Positions 1-11,099 are shown, numbered from the stretch's first letter. The stretch is DNA of 64,000 nucleotides from Forficula auricularia (GCA_024734495.1 JALMQS010000089.1:748370-812369), one strand, 5' to 3'. Numbers and translations: made by a program. The notes: generated by a model from the letters alone, not told the origin.

Positions 1-1287
1 TGGAGAATGCTAGATATCTATAAATCTAAGAGTTTTATCAAAAAAGTGATCCAAGTACACGTTCAAGTGAATAAAATTTCCTGGAGAATGAGGTAGAAAT
101 CAGAGTTTCTAGGATGAGTGGTTTTCATTTTATGAGGGAAAAACTGCGATTTTTTGCAAACAATTGCATTTTTTTCAAAACTTCAACCTCATGTTACCAT
201 TATCCAATTAAGATGAAACTTTATTTAAATTGTAGCAAATTTAATCTAGTTTAAAAATGTATAGACTGGTCTTTGTCGAAAACGTGCTCCTTCATGGTCA
301 AAATGGGGAAAAATCGAAAAAAGTACGATTTTTAGGAATATTCAAAAGTGATCCCGGGAGCTGTTTTTTGACAGGCGCTAGTACCGGTTCTACTGAACCT
401 AAATAGATGAAATTATTATCATTTTACGCGTAATTTAAAGAGCTTTAATATATCTAATTGATATCTTTTTGATTTGATAAGCCGTTTTAGAGTTATTCAA
501 GAAAAACTGAAAAAAACTCCGAAATTTTCTCATTTTGAGGCGGGTAGAAAAATTTCCACAACACAGATTTGGGGGAAAACTTAGGGTAGTAATATTGGAG
601 TACCAATAAAGGTATTCCAGCAATAAAATCTTTACCGGGAATTATTTCCTGTTAAAATCGTAATTTGCCTGAACTAAATAATTTGTTTCAGTTTGTTATT
701 AACATAGTTAGTTCATTCATTAACAACGAACGATCTCAAATTTCAGGGTTCCAGGTACAAATTGATAAAATTCACCCACCTTTGTGTGTGTGTGTAGGAA
801 ATATAATTTTTTTCTTAAAATAAAAAGAATAAATTACTAATAGTTTATTATGAAGTATTTAAGTTTAATACTAGGGGCAGCTCTAATTGGCAATCCTAGC
901 GAGTTTTGAAAAATTTTCAACTTTTTTCTCCATTTTTAAATTACCCAAACTGTATTTCATAAGTGAAGAAGAATTCACTATTATATTAAATCACATTATA
1001 TTTTAATGTATTTAAATGATGTGAAAACCAACATTTCCATTACTATAAAATAGAATCACTCATTGTATTTGTTGTGCAATGGAAATAAAATAACTTATTC
1101 AATAGATTTGTTACGTCAATTTTCAAGAAATTTATTTAATGGAACTAAATAAGCATATTAAATTTTTTCTTTTATTTGCTACTAATAATTCGTATTAAAA
1201 AATTTTCATTGGGAAATCTAAAAATTGAACCTAGTACAGTTTTTTACGCTGATTCTCGTGTCATTTTCCGATTTTTTTTTTACAACA
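1..1287. other. AT-rich DNA, no gene recognised
   Basis: I see no coding region, RNA gene or bounded repeat here. Open frames are under 70 codons and low in complexity. A short TG run lies near 783-795. The stretch ends at the target-site duplication of the hAT element that follows. Confidence 0.6.
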
Positions 1288-1295
1288 GTTTAGAC

Positions 1296-2291
1296 CAGAG
1301 GTGGCCACAACGTGGCTCGCGAGCCTCATGCGGCTCTTCAGTCAATCTCGTGCGGCTCTTGAACTCTCTTGAATAATACTGATTTTAAAAAGTACAGGGT
1401 GGGGCATAAAGATCTACCATCATATTGAAGAGGCTATAAAAAAATGAAAAAATTAAACTAGAAAAAAACTGAATATATTTTTTTGAAAAGAACATAAAAT
1501 AATCTTTTTTAAATGTATTTTAAACATTATCAGACAAAAAGGGGTGAGGGGGTCAAAAATGAAAATTCTAGCCTTTTCACCAAACTCAACCAAATTTTGT
1601 ATACATATTCTGAGGGCCCCAAAAAGGCTAGAAATGCAAAAACTAACCACCCAAAATGGTGAGAGGGTCAAAAATGAAAATTCTAGCCCTTTGGACCAAA
1701 ATCAACCAAATTTTGTATACATATTTTGTGGACCTCCAGAGGGCTAGAAATGCAAAAACTAACAACCCAAAATGGGGAGAGGGTTAAAAATGAAAATTCT
1801 AGCCCATTTCGACCAAACTATGTATACAAAATTTGGTTAGTTTTTGCAATTCTAGCCTTCTGGGGATCCACAGAATATGTATACAAAATTTGGTTGAGTT
1901 TTGTCAAAAGGGCATGAATCCCCCCCCTTTTGTCTGATAATGTTTAAAATACATTTTAAACAAATTTCTTTTATTTTATTTTCAAAAATATATTTAGTTT
2001 TTTTCTAGTTAAATTTTTTCATTTTTTTATATCTCTTCAAAATGTGGTAGATTTTTATGCCCCACCCTGTATAATAATTAAATTAAAAATATAATAATAC
2101 AAAAATTAAATTAATTTGTAAAGTTATAAGTAGAGCAAAAATAAATTGTTAGTTCATTTATATTTAATAAAATAAAAAAATGTATCTTTTTTTTTTAATA
2201 AGCCATTAATTAATCTCCAAACAATGTGGCTCGGTTTGAAACAGTTTTATAAATTTGCGGCTCCCAAAGTTAAGGTCAGTGGCCACCCCTG
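1296..2291. mobile_element. Non-autonomous hAT-type DNA transposon, copy 1
   Basis: The element is bounded by a perfect 8-bp duplication GTTTAGAC at 1288-1295 and 2292-2299, the TSD length of the hAT superfamily. Its ends read CAGAGGTGGCCAC and, inverted, CCAGGGGTGGCCACTG, which fits the CAG..GTGGCC terminal style of hAT elements. It has no transposase, so it would need one from elsewhere. The subterminal regions carry GCGGCTC/GAGCCGC repeats. The interior (about 1500-1960) is itself partly inverted and holds four units of a ~100-bp module. A second copy lies at 21586-22889 in the opposite orientation. Confidence 0.9.
1535..1925. repeat. Four units of the shared ~100-bp module inside hAT copy 1
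   Basis: Each unit has the core GTATACAAAATTTGGTTGAG (or its complement), a TAGCCTTCTGGGG-type segment, a GTTAGTTTTTGCATTTCTAG segment and a C- or G-rich run. The first two units point to the minus strand and the last two to the plus strand, so the array is a small fold-back. Related units occur in Helitrons and in family D. Confidence 0.8.
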
Positions 2292-2299
2292 GTTTAGAC

Positions 2300-2699
2300 T
2301 TTGGAGATGTCCATTTTGATCTTTATTTTGGATTCGCCATAGATATGAAACAGCAATATTTGAAATCAAAATATTTTGTTCCCTTAATAGAAAATAGTTC
2401 TCTCTTGGATTTTTCAATTTACTGCTTGCTTTTATCTTGTTTATTACACGATTTAAAGCAAACAAACTAAAACAACATTATTTTAAAGCTGTTTGGTAGT
2501 CAACCTGGTCCCTACCGCCCATTAGTGGGCCATTGAACCTTTCATGGTGGGCGGTAGTGCTTTTAGGTAATTTTGATAGACTTCAGACTTTTATAGTTTT
2601 TACAATTAATTTTCTTTCTCCCCAATTTAAGCAGCTTCCCACTAGTAGGCGCTCTATCGATTGAGATGCAGAAATTAAATGTTTTATGAATTATAAACA
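2300..2699. other. Unassigned DNA with a small hairpin
   Basis: No gene is seen. A short inverted repeat, CTACCGCCCA and TGGGCGGTAG, lies at about 2513-2566. Its role is unknown. Confidence 0.4.
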
Positions 2700-2762
2700 T
2701 ATTCAAAGTATTCTTCTTCTTATAATGCCATGCCCGAACGGGCGTCGGCTCTTCTCCACATA

Positions 2763-3669
2763 CTAGGTGTGCCGGTTAATAATGTCCTTTTTTCGGCATG
2801 AGGAAAACACAAATTTTTTCAGAACTGGCAAAAGTGGTTTATTCAAAGTATGCACCATCGGATTCTACACATTTTGACCAACGATCCGGCAAATTGTGTA
2901 TCCCCTCCCAGTAGAATTTCTCCCCTTTCGAGGCGAGCCAAGATTCGAGCCATTTTGCCACTTCTTCGTAATTAGCGAAGTGCTGGTCAGCCAATCCGTG
3001 TGCCATTGACCTAAAGAGGTGGTAATCCGATGGAGCGAGGTCTGGAGAGTAGGGCGGGTGGGGTAGGGCCTCCCATTCGAGCGCTTTGATGGTTTCTTTC
3101 GTCGATTTGGCGGTGTTCGACGAAGCGTTGTCGTGGAGCAAAATGACACGTCCATGTCTTCGAGCCCATTGCGGCCGTTTTTCGATCAATGCATGATTCA
3201 AATTGATCAATTGTTGTCTGTAGCGCATTCCTTGCGATTGGCGCGGATCTTCTGCCAGCAAGTCCTCCAGGTCAGCATCCTCAAACTTTTTCGGCTGTCC
3301 AGGCCGCTCCTTGTCGTTCACATCAAAATCACCACTTCGAAACCGTCCAAACCAACGTTGGCAGATTTTTTCAGATGGAGCATGGTCCCCATAAACTCCC
3401 CGAGAATACGAGCCGTTTCCGCAGCCGATTTCTTCATTAAAAAATAGTGCAACATCACCTCCCGCAAATGCTCTTTTTCGGCACAAAATCCGCCATGTTT
3501 ACAAGCCAATATCTCATACACAAATGAACCGAATGTTGACATGTTATATGCCGTTTGAAAGGTGATTACCAACACTATAAAACCAAAAAAATATTTGGAT
3601 GAGTTTGGTGGAAAAATACCGAAATGCCATCTGTTAGAAAAAAGGGACATTATTAACCGGCACACCTAG
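2763..3669 (-). mobile_element. Mariner-type DNA transposon, internally deleted
   Basis: Terminal inverted repeats begin CTAGGTGTGCCGGTTAATAA at both ends (25 bp identical), with TA on each outer side (2761-2762 and 3670-3671). Removing the element and one TA restores CTCCACATATATCTGTGC, which matches the uninterrupted SINE near 52420-52437. The ~0.9 kb length is shorter than the ~1.3 kb of a full mariner, because the middle of the transposase is missing. Confidence 0.95.
2839..3542 (-). pseudogene. Mariner transposase remnant
   Basis: The N-terminal half shows the paired helix-turn-helix region, with the typical linker phrase WFGRFRSGDFDVNDKERPGQ. A frameshift near 3420-3450 separates it from an upstream piece (KEHLREVMLHYFLMKKSAAE). 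After LLAEDPRQSQ the protein jumps to a C-terminal part with VILLHDNA and HPPYSPDLAPSDYHLF, which carry the second and third catalytic acidic residues of the DD(34)D triad. The segment with the first catalytic aspartate is deleted. The product cannot be active. Confidence 0.92.
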
Positions 3670-3898
3670 TATATCTGTGCTGAATGTGTTTTGCTGTTTT
3701 ACACAGATAGGGTATACGGGACCTACTTTTTAATGCCGGTTCCGAACGGCTAGTTTGGAGAGGTTGACTAGGCAATTATAGTCTTGGTAGTTTGCCTTTG
3801 CTTTCCAAGAGGAGGCGATTGCAAATATCTGCCTAGACTCAGTCTCGAACCAGCATACTTCAGGACAGCGGCACGACACTCTGACCACTGAACCACGG

Positions 3899-4158
3899 TT
3901 TTTTTTTAGCTTTAAGAGGATGTTTTATTAGCCCCAAAAAAATATACGATTTATTACAAAGTTACTTCTAACAATCCAAAGTATAGTATCTTAAATTTAA
4001 TACAATGAAAAAAGAAATGGGCCATTTTAAATGGATCCTAGTAGATTTTTTTTTTTATATAATATAGTTGTTTTTTTTTAATTTTAATTTTACAATAAGT
4101 TTTTTTTTTGTAATTTTTATTTACATTTGTATAATTTAATTTTTTTCACGGAAAAGGC
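3899..4158 (-). mobile_element. Retro-insertion with poly(T) start, inside the SINE
   Basis: This 260-bp AT-rich insert starts with a T run on the plus strand, that is, a poly(A) tail on the minus strand. It is flanked by near-identical copies of CCACTGAACCACGG (3885-3898) and CCACTGACCACCCACGG (4159-4175), read as a retro-type TSD. It splits the SINE head. The body has no recognisable coding sequence, so its family is unknown. Confidence 0.65.
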
Positions 4159-4231
4159 CCACTGACCACCCACGGTCGCCTCTATTCAAAGTATACTCGT
4201 ATAGATAAAAAGATATATTTAGGTACATATT

Positions 4232-4276
4232 GCTTTGTTCCCGGTGACATTAAATAAATTAAAAAAAAAAAAAAAA
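4232..4276 (+). mobile_element. Tiny 5'-truncated retro-insertion with poly(A)
   Basis: Only about 27 bp of body (ending GACATTAAATAAATT) plus a ~17-base A tail are present. They are flanked by the 10-bp duplication GGTACATATT at 4222-4231 and 4277-4286. This is the expected footprint of target-primed insertion of a severely truncated LINE or SINE end. Confidence 0.75.
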
Positions 4277-4496
4277 GGTACATATTTTTATTAAATCTTC
4301 ACTCAAAAATTACTAGTATTTTTCAGTTGCACTAAATTAAGTCACTGTGGAACCAGTGGGGGGGGGGGGGGGTAAGAAAATTTTCCTGCAAGATACAGAA
4401 GTGGGCAGTAGTTATAAAAAGGTTAAACTACCCTAGTTTTAAGTGATAATAAACATATGGCCTTAGTTTTTTTTTTTGTTAAAAATTGAGTTCTAA

Positions 4497-4610
4497 GGGC
4501 CAGTTCTATGTCAGTTGGTAAAGTCTTTGCAAAAGTTGACAAAGGTTTTAAAGGTTAAAACCTTTGTCAACTTTTGCAAAGACTTTACCAAGCTGACATA
4601 CAACTGGCCC
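4497..4610. mobile_element. PIF/Harbinger-type hairpin MITE (114 bp)
   Basis: Almost the whole element is one perfect hairpin, starting GGGCCAGTT and ending AACTGGCCC, with arms of about 50 bp. It is flanked by TAA at 4494-4496 and 4611-4613, the 3-bp TWA-type duplication of PIF/Harbinger elements. The end sequence resembles the 197-bp hairpin at 26041-26237, which also has TAA duplications. Confidence 0.88.
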
Positions 4611-4613
4611 TAA

Positions 4614-5000
4614 ATGAGCTAAAAACAAACAGTAAAGTGAAAATCAAAGAGGAAGCTTTTTTCTTTTAAGGAAACAAATTATTTTAATTTCAAATATTGC
4701 TATTTCATATCTATGGCGCCTCAAAAATAGACCAAAATTACCCTCTCTCTTTTTTCGGTGTTTATTTCAAAAACATTTCAAAACCTTGTTGTAAAAAAAT
4801 CAAAAACACCTTGAAAATCATTGTATAAAACAAAAGAAAAAATCCTTTCTTTGTCTGTTTAAAGAGTAGAAACATATTTTTTTTGTGATAAATTTTGATT
4901 AAAGGTTTTTAATTTTTTGATTGTTCAAGTGTGTAAAAGTTCAAGATTCTTGAGCAATTGGGGCATGATCCAACAATGTATTATAGTTTAAATAAAAAGG
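4614..5000. other. Unassigned AT-rich DNA
   Basis: No gene or bounded repeat recognised. Confidence 0.5.
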
Positions 5001-5006
5001 ATTAAA

Positions 5007-5098
5007 GGATGTTTCGTCGCGTAGTGGAATTGTCTTTTGACAAAGAGTGATAGAATGAGCCACTGAGGAAGTCGAAATTAATCGACGAAACATCTGGC
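5007..5098 (+). repeat. Short inverted repeat with CTGANGA...GAAAC motif
   Basis: At 5063-5091 the plus strand reads CTGAGGA, one A, a stem GTCGA/TCGAC around a 6-base loop, then GAAAC. A partial inverted counterpart, GATGTTTCGTCG, lies at about 5007-5020. The arrangement matches the motif seen in several palindromes of this window (55842-55873, 36860-36889, 38577-38601 and others). Confidence 0.6.
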
Positions 5099-5164
5099 CC
5101 ATTCAATAAAAACTCTGTTTTTTATTTTTGTCCATTCCCTGCTATTCCTGTTAATTAAAAGAAA

Positions 5165-5346
5165 AAATATTTTTTATAAAATTATTATTTACTATGAGTT
5201 ATTCACTAAGTCACTTGTTTGTAAGAAATAAAAGAGAGAGAGAGAGTTTTCTCAATATAATATATTTCGAGCTGTCAACCCATCGCCAGGAGATACAGAA
5301 AATATTGAGAAAACTCTCAATCTCTTTTATTTCATAGTAAATAATA
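5165..5346. repeat. Fold-back repeat with GAGAGA-rich arms
   Basis: Inverted arms carry AAAATTATTATTTACTATGA on the left and its complement on the right. Further in are AAATAAAAGAGA and GAGTTTTCTCAATA with their complements. The centre holds ATATTTCGAGCTGTCAACCC. On the minus strand this puts a CGAAATAT segment downstream of CTGGCGATGGG, a looser version of the CTGA..GAAA arrangement. Confidence 0.6.
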
Positions 5347-5860
5347 ATTTTTTATTGTTAAAGGATAAATAAATTGAATTGCTTCTTTCCTGTAATTTAT
5401 TTTATTATTCAAATGGTTAATCCAAATATTTCGAGATCGCTTGCGGCATCTCTTCCTCAGTGGAAACCACTCCCCACCAACGTGCCGACCCCATCAGTTT
5501 GTACAGAACATTGATAAAAGCTTGATTAAACACCATATATATATACACAAATTCATAAAATGAGATAACATGAAATTTCATTCAGACTTCATTGGGAATA
5601 GATGTACATAGTTGTATATACTCGTAAATGTTATCTCATTTTATGAATTTGTGTATATATATATATATATGTTGTTTAATCAAGCTTTTATCAATGTTCT
5701 GTACAAAGTGATGGGGTCGGCACATTGGTGGCGGAGTGGTTTCCACTGAGGAAGAGATGCCGCAAGCGCTCTCGAAATATTTGGATTAACCATTTGAATA
5801 ATAAAATAAATTATTGGAAAGAAGCAATTCAATTTATTTATCCTTTAACAATAAAAAATT
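5347..5860. repeat. Long palindrome (arms ~225 bp), fold-back type 1
   Basis: The two halves are near-perfect inverted copies. The left starts AATTTTTTATTGTTAAAGG and the right ends with its complement. Each arm contains the motif in opposite orientation: plus strand 5746-5777 (CTGAGGA, A, stem GAGA/TCTC, GAAA) and minus strand 5429-5460. The central loop includes TA repeats. A shorter relative is at 56430-56655. Both carry CTCGAAATATTTGGA. No protein is encoded. Confidence 0.85.
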
Positions 5861-6768
5861 AATATATCCAGAACACACCAAGCCAGCTAAATTATTATGA
5901 ATAATAATTTTCCCCCAAAAAATATTTTTACTTTTCTTTTATTAAAATATGTTTCACCTCGCACCAACACCAAACTCTAAAAATTATTATTGTATAAAAC
6001 CCTACTAGGATCCATTGTTAGGTTTACGGATAAAAGTTTTTATTGAGCAGGGTTATTTGACCTGGTCTTTTATTTTTTTAAATAAAAATCGTTGTTTTCA
6101 TTAAATTTTAAAATAAAATCGATAACCCCTCTACTCATCAAAGCCTCAATTCCGTATCGTTCAAATTAGAAAAAATCGAACAAACTTGTAATTTTGTTTA
6201 TCCCTATGACTTCTAGTGGGACTGGAATTACCATCCATGGAAACACATTCTCAGTAATTTTGGTAATTAAATCTACTTATTTGTTTTCACACATACACAC
6301 ATTTATTCAATCTCATTGTAAAATTCACTCAGTCGTAAATCTATCTATATCTCTGCACTCAATGTTTGAATTCCATTTCATTTAGAGTAGTATCACGTTC
6401 TACTAATTTATATTCAGGGATTTCCCGAATCGGGTTCACATTAAAAAAAACTTTCCTTATTAATTTTATATTATTTTTGATCAAAACTCTTGCTTATTTC
6501 GAAAATAGGATTCTCACTAAGACAATCCATGTTTAATTTACAGCCTCGATTTTCAACCATTTTGTTAATGCGCACCACCATCAAAATCATTTTCAAAAAT
6601 CCAGATATCATTAATAAAAATAACTATAATTAAAAACAAGGGAGATTTCGAATTAAAAAAATATCGAAATCTCTGCCTATATCTTTTTCAAGGTAATAGG
6701 TATATATTCTGGAATTAGAGTCTGACGAAATTAGGTGAGATTTCAAATGTTTATGTTTTTGTGTATAA
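5861..6768. other. Unassigned AT-rich DNA
   Basis: No gene, RNA gene or bounded repeat recognised. Open frames are short and look like chance. Confidence 0.5.
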
Positions 6769-6770
6769 TA

Positions 6771-7315
6771 GGGACCGTGCGTAAAACATAGAGGCAGCAC
6801 TACTACCTAAGTTAGCGCTCTCTTGCGTTTATCTATTCAAATAATTTGGGCGAATTGGGGCAAAATTGTATTATAGTATATATCATAGATAAAAGAGTGC
6901 ACGGAGTCTAGGGGGCCTTGAGCGAGTCACTGTGTCTGGGACGTTTAATAAATCATCCTTAGACCATGAAATATATAGACACGCCCTGATGTCGATTTGG
7001 TGAGGCCAACATCACATAGAGAACGTGACGTCATCTGTAGGTAGGAACATCCAGAAATAGCATGGCCCCTATAGGAATTATTATACATTGAGATAAATTT
7101 ATCGTAGTTTAGATTATTTCGCAAATTAATATTAAATTAATATACCAAAATATTTATGCGAGAAGGTGACGTCATCTGTAGGCGATGTTGGCCTCACTTC
7201 ACTCTGTGTGGAAAGTAGCAGAGGGTGTGTCTATATATTTCATGGTCTAAGAAATCATCCCCCAAAGCTTACATTTTCGTTGCCAGTTGGCGTTAAAGTC
7301 GTGACGTACGGTCCC
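6771..7315. mobile_element. MITE with GGGACCGT termini, host of a second MITE
   Basis: The ends read GGGACCGTGCGT and, inverted, GGGACCGTACGT, flanked by TA on both sides (6769-6770 and 7316-7317). No coding sequence is present. Another element occupies 6958-7251 inside it. The TA duplication suggests a Tc1/mariner-like origin, but two bases are weak evidence. Confidence 0.65.
6958..7251. mobile_element. MITE with 8-bp TSD, nested in the 6771-7315 element
   Basis: Terminal inverted repeats of ~24 bp begin CTTAGACCATGAAATATATA at both ends. The flanks carry a perfect 8-bp duplication AAATCATC at 6950-6957 and 7252-7259. Inner GACGTCATCTGTAGG segments are repeated in direct orientation. TSD length fits hAT, although the termini lack the usual CAG start. 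Confidence 0.85.
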
Positions 7316-7317
7316 TA

Positions 7318-7640
7318 TAGCTGGAAGCACTTGGGAATCGTATAAAATGGTATAGTATAAATATACGTGCTATATATACTACCTGTAGCATATCGTGAAT
7401 TTAGTCATGGTATATCTCATCAGGGTATGCACAATTTATTTTCATCGCCTCATTTCGAATAACTACACTCTTTTAAAAACAAGATTTACAATACCAAAGA
7501 AACAATTTATTCCACCATCACCGGTGGTACAGTATAAAGTAAGAATACTGTTTTCAGAATAAGCAAAAGTTTTCTATCAAGAATATTTTTTTCTCATTAA
7601 ATGAAGCATTTTTTGTGTTAGTTTATTGCTGTATATTAAT
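7318..7640. other. Unassigned AT-rich DNA
   Basis: No gene or bounded repeat recognised. Confidence 0.4.
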
Positions 7641-7687
7641 ATTATTTTAAATTGTTTATTTATTAAACCACCTGTGTTTTACTTTTT

Positions 7688-8396
7688 AACCGACTTCAAA
7701 AAAGGAGGAGGTTCTCTATTCGACTGATTTTTTTGTCTATGTTACCTCATATCTCCGCCAATTGTGAACCGATTTTGAAAAAAAAATTTGCATTGGGTTC
7801 AGTCTAGCTTCCGATTGGTCCCATTTTTTTTTTGATTGTTATTTTGATTGGTATTAGACCTTTTTGTTAGGTTTTTCAGGTCTAACTTCTTTGTTTATGA
7901 ACCGATTTCGATGATTCTTTTTTTATTTGAAATGGGATATCTTAGGGATGGTGTCATATTAATTTGGTCAAGTTCTGATGATATGATCACTATTAATAAC
8001 ATCACTAAAAAGATAAAAATAAAAATAATTTTTAAGAAAAAAATAAAACCGACTTCAAAATAAAGTAAAATTAAATGCAACAAATAAAATACACTAAAAG
8101 GTATAAAATAATTATTATCTTATTTAGTTACAACTAAACGACGAAATATTAACATGAAATTACTTTTTGAAGTCGGTGCCAAACAAACTATACCTATAAG
8201 CGAGCGTACCCGCCAAACGTACTAAGTAAGATCCGCCGAGTGCGATTCATAAAATGTATATGTTTGGCACCAACTTCAAAAAGTAATTTCATCTTAATAT
8301 TTCGTCGTTTAGTTGTAACTAAATAAGATAATAATTATTTTATACCTTTTAGTGTATTTTATTTGTTGCATTTAATTGTTTTGAAGTCGGTTTTAT
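7688..8396 (+). repeat. Family B element, copy 1
   Basis: It starts AACCGACTTCAAAAAAGGAG and ends TTTTGAAGTCGGTTTT. A unique left part contains the phrase AACTTCTTTGTTTATGAACC. The right part is a fold-back of about 350 bp with four CCGACTTCAAAAA-type sites, two per orientation, and arms carrying ACTAAACGACGAAATATTAA. The centre reads AAGCGAGCGTACCCGCC, the standard orientation. No protein is encoded. The copy sits inside the CCACCTGTTAATAATTA tandem array. Confidence 0.85.
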
Positions 8397-8439
8397 TTTT
8401 TTCTTTAAAATTATTTTTATTCAATCCGATCCCTGTTAT

Positions 8440-9190
8440 ATTTCAATTCAACCACCTGTTAATAATTAGTAAAATTGCAAAACCTAAAAATTGATTTTTC
8501 CTAAAGTTGACATCTAGGCTAGATTTGTTATATTATTTTAAATTATTATATTTTAATTCAACCACCTGTTTTATTTTTGATTTATCCCTCCTTTTCTATT
8601 ACAATTCAACCAGCTTAATTAAAAAACTTCTGAAAATTATTTTTCCCAAAGTTTAGACCTAGCTAGATTTTTATATAATTTCAAATAGTTGTTTATTTAT
8701 TTAATCACTTGTTTTATTATTTTTTTTTTTATTCAACCTTATGTTTTATTTTTGATTCAACACCCCCCTGTTTTATTTCAATTCAACCATCTGTTAATAA
8801 TTAGTTTAATAATTGTAAAAAACCTATCAAAAGTTGAGATTTATAATACTTAGCTAGATTGTTATATTATTTTAAATTCTTGTTTTATATCTTTATTCAA
8901 CCACCTGTTTTATATTTTATTCATCCCTCTGTTTTATTTCAATCCAACCACATATTTCATTTTTATTCAACCACCTGTTAATAATTAATTTATTTAAACA
9001 ACCTTACAAAATTATTTTTCTCATAGCTAGATTTTTATATTATTTTAAATTATTTATTTATTAAACCACTTGTTTTATTTTATTTTTTAATTCAACATCC
9101 CCTGTTTTAATTCAATTCAACCACCTGTTAATAATTAATTTAATTAAAAAACCTATCAATGTGATTTTTCCCAATTTTAAGACCTAGCTA
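8440..9190. repeat. Degenerate tandem array, ~170-220 bp unit
   Basis: About five diverged units share CAATTCAACCACCTGTTAAT (near 8452, 8786, 8975 and 9115) and CCTAGCTAGATTTTTATAT-like segments. A related piece just left of the B copy (about 7645-7675, TTTATTAAACCACCTGTG) suggests the B element inserted into this array. Confidence 0.7.
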
Positions 9191-9232
9191 GATCGATATA
9201 TACCTACACTCAATTTTCATGTTCGTTTAATA

Positions 9233-9975
9233 CGAGGGGTGATCTGCGACCTAAAATCGTGTACACCTACTTCCACTTTCAATTCCAAGTAGAAGACAAT
9301 AGAATACAATAGATTATCTAATGAATTCCAAAATAATCTTCTATATAATAAAAATGAATTTCTGTTTCTTCGTAAGCGCAGATCTCTCGAATGCCTGGAC
9401 AAATTTGGCTATTTTTTTTAAATAGTCCAATACAGGTTAATACGTAAAAAAAATTGGAAAAGTTTCCCGGAAATTTGGAAAATTCAGGGAAAACAAAAAA
9501 AAAATTCAGGTTAGCCAACATAGCTTGCCAAACAATAAAAAAACTAAACTAGCAACAAACAAGTGTTGGCGGCCCTGTTTGCAAGATTATTGAGTGTCAT
9601 TCATTCTCAATAGTTCTAACCACAAACAAACAAGAAGCCCGATAATAGCTTTTTAGAAATCTTTCAACTGTAAATATTATTTTTGGTTAAAGGAACAATA
9701 ATTATAAACCTGGCCAAACATTAAGATATACCAATCGGAGCACCAAACGGTTGCTAATATAGTTTTGATACGTCCAGTGCTTAAGGCTTGAAGCATAAGA
9801 GTTAGTCACAGCAACGAGTGGTCGGGTCAGCTATTATCTATATAAATTTTAACCATAAAACGAGACGCTCCCCGCCAGGGACTAGGTGACGCCGGGCCGA
9901 AGGCCCGAGCTTCAGATAGTTCCAAATAATTCCAAAGACGGTACACACTTAATTCCAATCTCGGTTCACCCCTCG
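9233..9975. mobile_element. MITE family E, copy 1 (interrupted by a Helitron)
   Basis: The ends read CGAGGGGTGA...and...TCACCCCTCG, flanked by a perfect 8-bp duplication GTTTAATA at 9225-9232 and 9976-9983. Uninterrupted copies of about 166 bp at 46513-46679 and 47131-47295 show that 9337-9919 is an insertion. Shared interior phrases are GTGTACACCTACTTCCACTT and AAGTAGAAGACAATAGA. An 8-bp TSD fits hAT-type mobilisation. Confidence 0.92.
9337..9919 (+). mobile_element. Helitron (non-autonomous) inserted in MITE E
   Basis: It begins TCTTCTATATAATAAAAATG directly after an A. It ends with the hairpin GGGCC-GAA-GGCCC followed about 10 bases later by ATAG next to a T, close to the CTRR|T rule for Helitron 3' ends. 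No TSD is present, as expected for rolling-circle insertion between A and T. Neighbouring GC-rich DNA (GACGCTCCCCGCCAGGG) matches other Helitron ends in the window at 23961, 50563 and 51280. Confidence 0.8.
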
Positions 9976-9983
9976 GTTTAATA

Positions 9984-10581
9984 CGATTAGATAGATATTA
10001 AAAATATGTTTTCCAAATAGTGAACCCGATCTATTGAAACCCTGTATAATTTATATTACGTAATTGTATTTAAATGTATTTAGAATTAAATATTATATAT
10101 TTATATATGTTTTTTGTTGCTTTCTGGAGAGGATTCTTCTTCTTGAAAATATGGAGAATTTAGTAAAGCCATTTGGGTAAGTCGATGTTAAACGTTGTAT
10201 ACACTTTTGGTGCACACGTTTAGTTATTATTTAGTTAACTTGCCACTTCTGATTCTAGAGCACTGGATTTATTTTTGAGAAATGAAACAATTGTGCAATT
10301 TTAAATGCAAACAATTCACGGCTTTTGTTTAGAGTTAATATTAAAATAATATTATTCTAAATGCTTCGTAAATCACTTTTTAGAAGTAGAAGAGTTTCGG
10401 TTCCTCATTAAGAATATCTTATCAGTCCGAAACTTTTCACTCACCAACACAATGCATCCACCTAAGCTTCTATTTGATAAGCTTATAATCACTTTTTCAC
10501 ATTTTTTATATTAAATCGCTTGATAGAAAAATAGATATACCTAGGAACATATATACATATTATTAATTTATTAGCTAACTA
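9984..10581. other. Unassigned AT-rich DNA
   Basis: No gene or bounded repeat recognised. Confidence 0.45.
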
Positions 10582-11099
10582 GTGAGTTTTTTTTTATCTT
10601 GAGACAGTCTTATAACTCAAAAATCAATGCATTATATGAAAAAAAGTCAAATAAAAGTTTATTTATATCAGGGGGGAAACTAAACTATGCTATTGCTTGT
10701 CGACATAGAACAAGCTTTCAAGAGTATTTAGAGGTCAAGTTCTGTTTTTTAAATGAAAACCTATATGTTTCTGTAAATATTCTAAATCTAGTAAAAAAAC
10801 TAAACAACTTTTATTGGAACTATTTTTCTATACGACATCAAATAATAAAAAATATTAAATCAATTAGATCTCAAAAGAATTATAATAATTATTTTTAACA
10901 ATCATTCAACTTAATTATCAAATAATAATGATCAAATATTTAATTATTAAATAAATATAAAACTAAAGATTTGAGCATCTTCTTTTTGAAAATAGTTGGA
11001 ATGTTTTTCAAAAATCAGCTCGGGTTTAGATTAACAAATCAATTTTAAAAGACAAAGAATTTAATTTTTAGGACAGATTCTAAGATTTTAGTAGAAATA

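Larger units (their letters stand above)
2712..4182 (-). mobile_element. tRNA-derived SINE (family 2), split by two insertions
   Basis: A 12-bp duplication TATTCAAAGTAT at 2700-2711 and 4183-4194 brackets the element. Read on the minus strand, it begins with a tRNA-like head whose B box reads GGTTCGAGAC near 3843-3852, and it ends in an AGAAGAA-rich tail. An uninterrupted relative at 52191-52490 shows the original order. Two insertions disrupt this copy: a mariner at 2763-3669 and a poly(T)-headed retro-insertion at 3899-4158. The order of events is SINE first, then the other two. Confidence 0.85.

Noticed and set aside
10599..10898. 99-codon open frame at the left of family A copy 1
   Set aside because: It is the translation of an inverted-repeat arm; the matching arm at 20540 and the opposite arms are closed by stops.
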